This document shows, in pieces, positions 61,766 to 64,000 of a stretch of 64,000 bases of DNA (its first letter is position 1; every line of letters begins with the position of its first letter). The translations under genes were made by a program, and so were the position numbers. The stretch is taken from assembly GCA_042701975.1 (NCBI GenBank), contig CP170561.1, forward strand, positions 2,170,001 to 2,234,000, written 5' to 3'. This stretch comes from JAFALK01 sp042701975. GTDB lineage: Bacteria > Pseudomonadota > Gammaproteobacteria > Burkholderiales > Burkholderiaceae_C. The notes under the pieces are model-generated. The model saw only the letters and a program-made list of their open reading frames with translations. It was not told the DNA's origin and searched no databases.

Positions 61766-62412
61766 ATTTCGACCTGATCGCCTTCGACTGGGACGGCACG
61801 CTCGCCGATTCCACCGGCCTCATCACCCGCTGCATCCAGAACGCCGCTGAAGACGTGGGCGAGCCGCGCCCGTCCGACGAAGCGGCCGCCTATGTGATCG
61901 GGCTCGATCTCTCGCAGGCGCTCGCCCACGCGGTGCCGGGCCTGCACGCCGATCGCTACCCCGAGTTGGGCCTGCGCTTTCGCCACCACTGGCTGAGCAA
62001 TATGGAAGAGATCGTGCTGTTTGACGGCACGGCGCAGATGCTGGCCGCGCTCAAGGCGCGCCACCACTGGCTGACGGTGGCCACCGGCAAGAACCGCCGC
62101 GGCCTGACCGAATCGCTGCGCCGCGCGGAGCTGACCTCCATCTTCGACGGCAGCCGCACGGCCGATGAGACTGCCGGCAAGCCCAACCCGCAGATGCTCA
62201 TGGAGCTGATGCGCGAATTCGGCGCCGAGCCCGAACGCACGCTGATGATCGGCGACACCACGCACGACCTGCAGATGGCCGTCAACGCCGGCTGCGCCTG
62301 TGTGGGCGTGAGCTTTGGCGCCCACGATCACGAATCGTTCGCCGAATTCAACCCGCTGTTCGTCGCCCATTCCACGGCCGAGCTGCACGACTGGCTGATG
62401 CAGCATGGCTGA
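61762..62412 (+). CDS. HAD-family hydrolase (phosphoglycolate-phosphatase-like)
   Basis: 216-residue HAD phosphatase. Motif I DWDGTLADS (D9, D11), motif II around LTVATGKNRRGL, motif III with NPQMLMELM, and IGDTTHDLQMAVNAGCACVG as motif IV. An alpha-helical cap sits between I and II. Substrate not evident; gph-like. It overlaps rluC by four bases and the Rieske gene by eight. Confidence 0.87.
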   Translation: MNFDLIAFDWDGTLADSTGLITRCIQNAAEDVGEPRPSDEAAAYVIGLDLSQALAHAVPGLHADRYPELGLRFRHHWLSNMEEIVLFDGTAQMLAALKARHHWLTVATGKNRRGLTESLRRAELTSIFDGSRTADETAGKPNPQMLMELMREFGAEPERTLMIGDTTHDLQMAVNAGCACVGVSFGAHDHESFAEFNPLFVAHSTAELHDWLMQHG

Positions 62413-62812
62413 CGAGCCGATCATCGAAGCGCCGCGTGAAGTCTGCGGCTCCGAAGCGCTGGAGGAACGCGGCAAGGCCGTGGCCTTCGAGGTCGTGCAG
62501 TGGCGCCAGCCCGTGCGCGCCTTCGCCCTGCGCTTCGACGGCGAGGTGCACGCCTACCTGAACCGCTGCGCCCACGTGCCGACCGAGATGGACTGGCAGG
62601 AGGGCGAGTTCCTGGACAGCGGCAAGGAGTTCATCATGTGCAGCATCCACGGCGCCGTCTACGACCCCAAGACCGGCCGCTGCGTGACCGGCATGTGCGG
62701 CCGAACGGGCCTGACCAAGCTCCGTGTCGAGGAAAGCGAGGGGAGGGTGTATTGGTATCCTTCCCGCGACATCAGGCCTGCTTTTGAAGAAGAAGACGAC
62801 GTCAAAAAATGA
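62405..62812 (+). CDS. Small Rieske [2Fe-2S] protein
   Basis: 135 residues. Cluster ligands are C55/H57 in NRCAHVPTEMDW and C79/H82 in MCSIHGAVYDP, with the Rieske spacing. No membrane helix, so a soluble ferredoxin-like protein. It is always seen near rne-rluC in this group as I recall; its partner is not known. Confidence 0.9.
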   Translation: MADEPIIEAPREVCGSEALEERGKAVAFEVVQWRQPVRAFALRFDGEVHAYLNRCAHVPTEMDWQEGEFLDSGKEFIMCSIHGAVYDPKTGRCVTGMCGRTGLTKLRVEESEGRVYWYPSRDIRPAFEEEDDVKK

Positions 62813-63765
62813 ATTCCCCCGACCAGCAATCCAACCCGCAACGCCCTGAGCTCGACGCCGCGCTGGCCGAGTTCGCCCGCGAATACCTGCGTGAGCGCCG
62901 CCGCAGCCGCCGCTGGAGCTGGATCTTGCGGGCCTTCTGGCTGCTGCTGCTCGGCAGCATTGCGTGGGCGCTGTTCGCGCCGCGCTGGCACGTCAATGCG
63001 TCGACCGCGCCCCACACCGCCCTGATCGACGTGCGCGGCGAGATCGCCGAGGACACCGAGGCCAGCGCCGAGCTGATCGTTGCCGCGTTGAAGGACGCCT
63101 TCGCCGACCCCGGCGCCGAGGCCATCGTGCTGCGCTTCAACTCGCCCGGCGGCAGCCCCGTGCAGTCGGGCATCGTCAACGACGAGATCAACCGCCTGCG
63201 CGCCAGCTATCACAAGAAGGTGTACGCGGTCTGCGAAGAGATCTGCGCCTCGGGCGCCTACTACATGGCGGTGGCGGCGGACGAGATCTACGTGGACAAG
63301 GCCTCGGTCGTCGGCTCCATTGGCGTGCTGATGGACGGCTTCGGCTTCAATGGCGCCATGGAAAAGTACGGCGTCGAGCGCCGCCTGATCACGTCCGGCT
63401 CCAACAAAGGCATGCTCGACCCGTACTCGCCGCTGAAACCCAAGCAGCGCGAATACGCCCAGGCGATGCTCGACCAGATCCACCAGCAGTTCATCGCCGT
63501 CGTGCGCGAGGGCCGCGGCAAGCGCTTGAAGGAAACGCCGGACACCTTCTCCGGCCTGTTCTGGAACGGCGAAGAGGCCGTGAAGCTCGGCCTGGCCGAT
63601 GACTTCGGCAACCTCGACTATGTGGCGCGCGAGGTCATCAAGGCCGAAGACGTGGTCGACTACACCCCGCGCGACAACGTGGCCGAACGCCTGGCCAAGC
63701 GCTTCGGTGCTGCGATGGGCGAGAGCATGGTCAAGGCCGTCGGCGGCCGGACTCACATCCGCTGA
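62809..63765 (+). CDS. sppA: Signal peptide peptidase, S49 family (short SppA type)
   Basis: 318 residues. A cytoplasmic basic N-terminus and one helix (about 38-57) anchor a periplasmic protease domain. The nucleophile S148 is in EEICASGAYYMA, and K200 in TSGSNKGML is 52 residues later, the same distance as in the Bacillus SppA Ser/Lys dyad. It degrades leftover signal peptides. Overlaps the Rieske gene by four bases. Confidence 0.92.
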   Translation: MNSPDQQSNPQRPELDAALAEFAREYLRERRRSRRWSWILRAFWLLLLGSIAWALFAPRWHVNASTAPHTALIDVRGEIAEDTEASAELIVAALKDAFADPGAEAIVLRFNSPGGSPVQSGIVNDEINRLRASYHKKVYAVCEEICASGAYYMAVAADEIYVDKASVVGSIGVLMDGFGFNGAMEKYGVERRLITSGSNKGMLDPYSPLKPKQREYAQAMLDQIHQQFIAVVREGRGKRLKETPDTFSGLFWNGEEAVKLGLADDFGNLDYVAREVIKAEDVVDYTPRDNVAERLAKRFGAAMGESMVKAVGGRTHIR

Positions 63766-63772
63766 TCCGCCG

Positions 63773-64000
63773 ATGCGCCGCGCGCTGGCCCTGCTCGTGT
63801 TCGTCGCCGTGCAGATGCCGGCGCATGTGGCCGCGCAGGTCCCCCAGCCGCCGCAGCTGACGCTCGAATCCCTGCCGCGCCCCAGCACGCCGCCGCCCGA
63901 AAAGGGCACGGTGGTGCCGGCCCAGGTGGAGCGCTGGCGCAAGGAAGGCGAGGCCGCGGAGAACGGCGATGGCCAGCCGCGCGACGCCGTGCTGGCCGCC
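63773..64000 (+). CDS. Secreted protein, function unknown, 3' partial
   Basis: The frame from ATG 63773 is open to the window end (76 residues). It begins with a signal peptide (RRALALLVFVAVQMPAHVAA) and continues with a Pro-rich stretch and then a charged helix-like segment. Not recognisable from the visible part; it starts seven bases after sppA. Confidence 0.6.
   Translation, partial: MRRALALLVFVAVQMPAHVAAQVPQPPQLTLESLPRPSTPPPEKGTVVPAQVERWRKEGEAAENGDGQPRDAVLAA

Overview
The window looks like chromosomal DNA of a high-G+C betaproteobacterium of the order Burkholderiales, perhaps from the Rubrivivax/Roseateles-like side. I infer this from G/C-ending codons and from the gene string rpmF-plsX-fabH-fabD-fabG-acpP-fabF-rpoE-rseA-mucD-lepA-lepB-DUF4845-rnc-era-recO-pdxJ-acpS, which is typical of that group. 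I saw no rRNA, tRNA, insertion sequence or CRISPR array.

Region 1 (1-33.3 kb) is a surface-polysaccharide locus built from two converging operons. The plus-strand arm (1-18.0 kb) begins inside a WbpE-type aminotransferase. It continues with a Wzx flippase, an acyltransferase, two glycosyltransferases, an inserted VapBC toxin-antitoxin pair, a second DegT-family aminotransferase, a small PglC-like initiating sugar transferase, a WbpM-like 4,6-dehydratase and a membrane alkaline-phosphatase-superfamily transferase. It ends with a compact block closely resembling the mycobacterial decaprenyl-phosphoryl-arabinose pathway: a HAD-UbiA fusion, a DprE1-like flavoenzyme, a DprE2-like reductase, an SDR epimerase, an FAD oxidoreductase, a GtrA protein and a flippase-like membrane protein. 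The minus-strand arm runs from a divergent promoter region near 33.1 kb down to 18.1 kb: Wza-like export protein, Wzz-like chain-length protein, sugar epimerase, two acyltransferases, a second Wzx, a Wzy-like protein, two putative GT-C membrane glycosyltransferases, three soluble glycosyltransferases and a GDPD-like protein. Opposite it, a WecA-like initiating transferase starts at 33301. The 18-28 kb part looks poorer in G+C.

Region 2 (34.4-54.5 kb) is housekeeping: rhlE; an RsmI-like methyltransferase, maf and yceD; rpmF and the fatty-acid synthesis genes; the sigma-E/anti-sigma/MucD envelope-stress genes; and lepA, lepB, rnc, era, recO, pdxJ and acpS. Two genes here carry apparent one-base homopolymer frameshifts (plsX and the 3' end of the methyltransferase gene). 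The latter runs into an eight-copy, 8-bp tandem repeat. The lepA upstream region holds a symmetric cluster of DnaA-box-like sites and a candidate small RNA with a strong intrinsic terminator.

Region 3 (54.5-64 kb) has a POT-family peptide transporter, an unrecognised periplasmic protein, RNase E with a long leader, and a plus-strand run of rluC, a HAD phosphatase, a Rieske protein, an S49 peptidase and the start of a secreted protein.

The most interesting feature is the lipid-linked pentofuranose (arabinose-type) module at 10.9-17.1 kb, embedded in a Gram-negative polysaccharide locus next to candidate GT-C transferases that could use such a donor.
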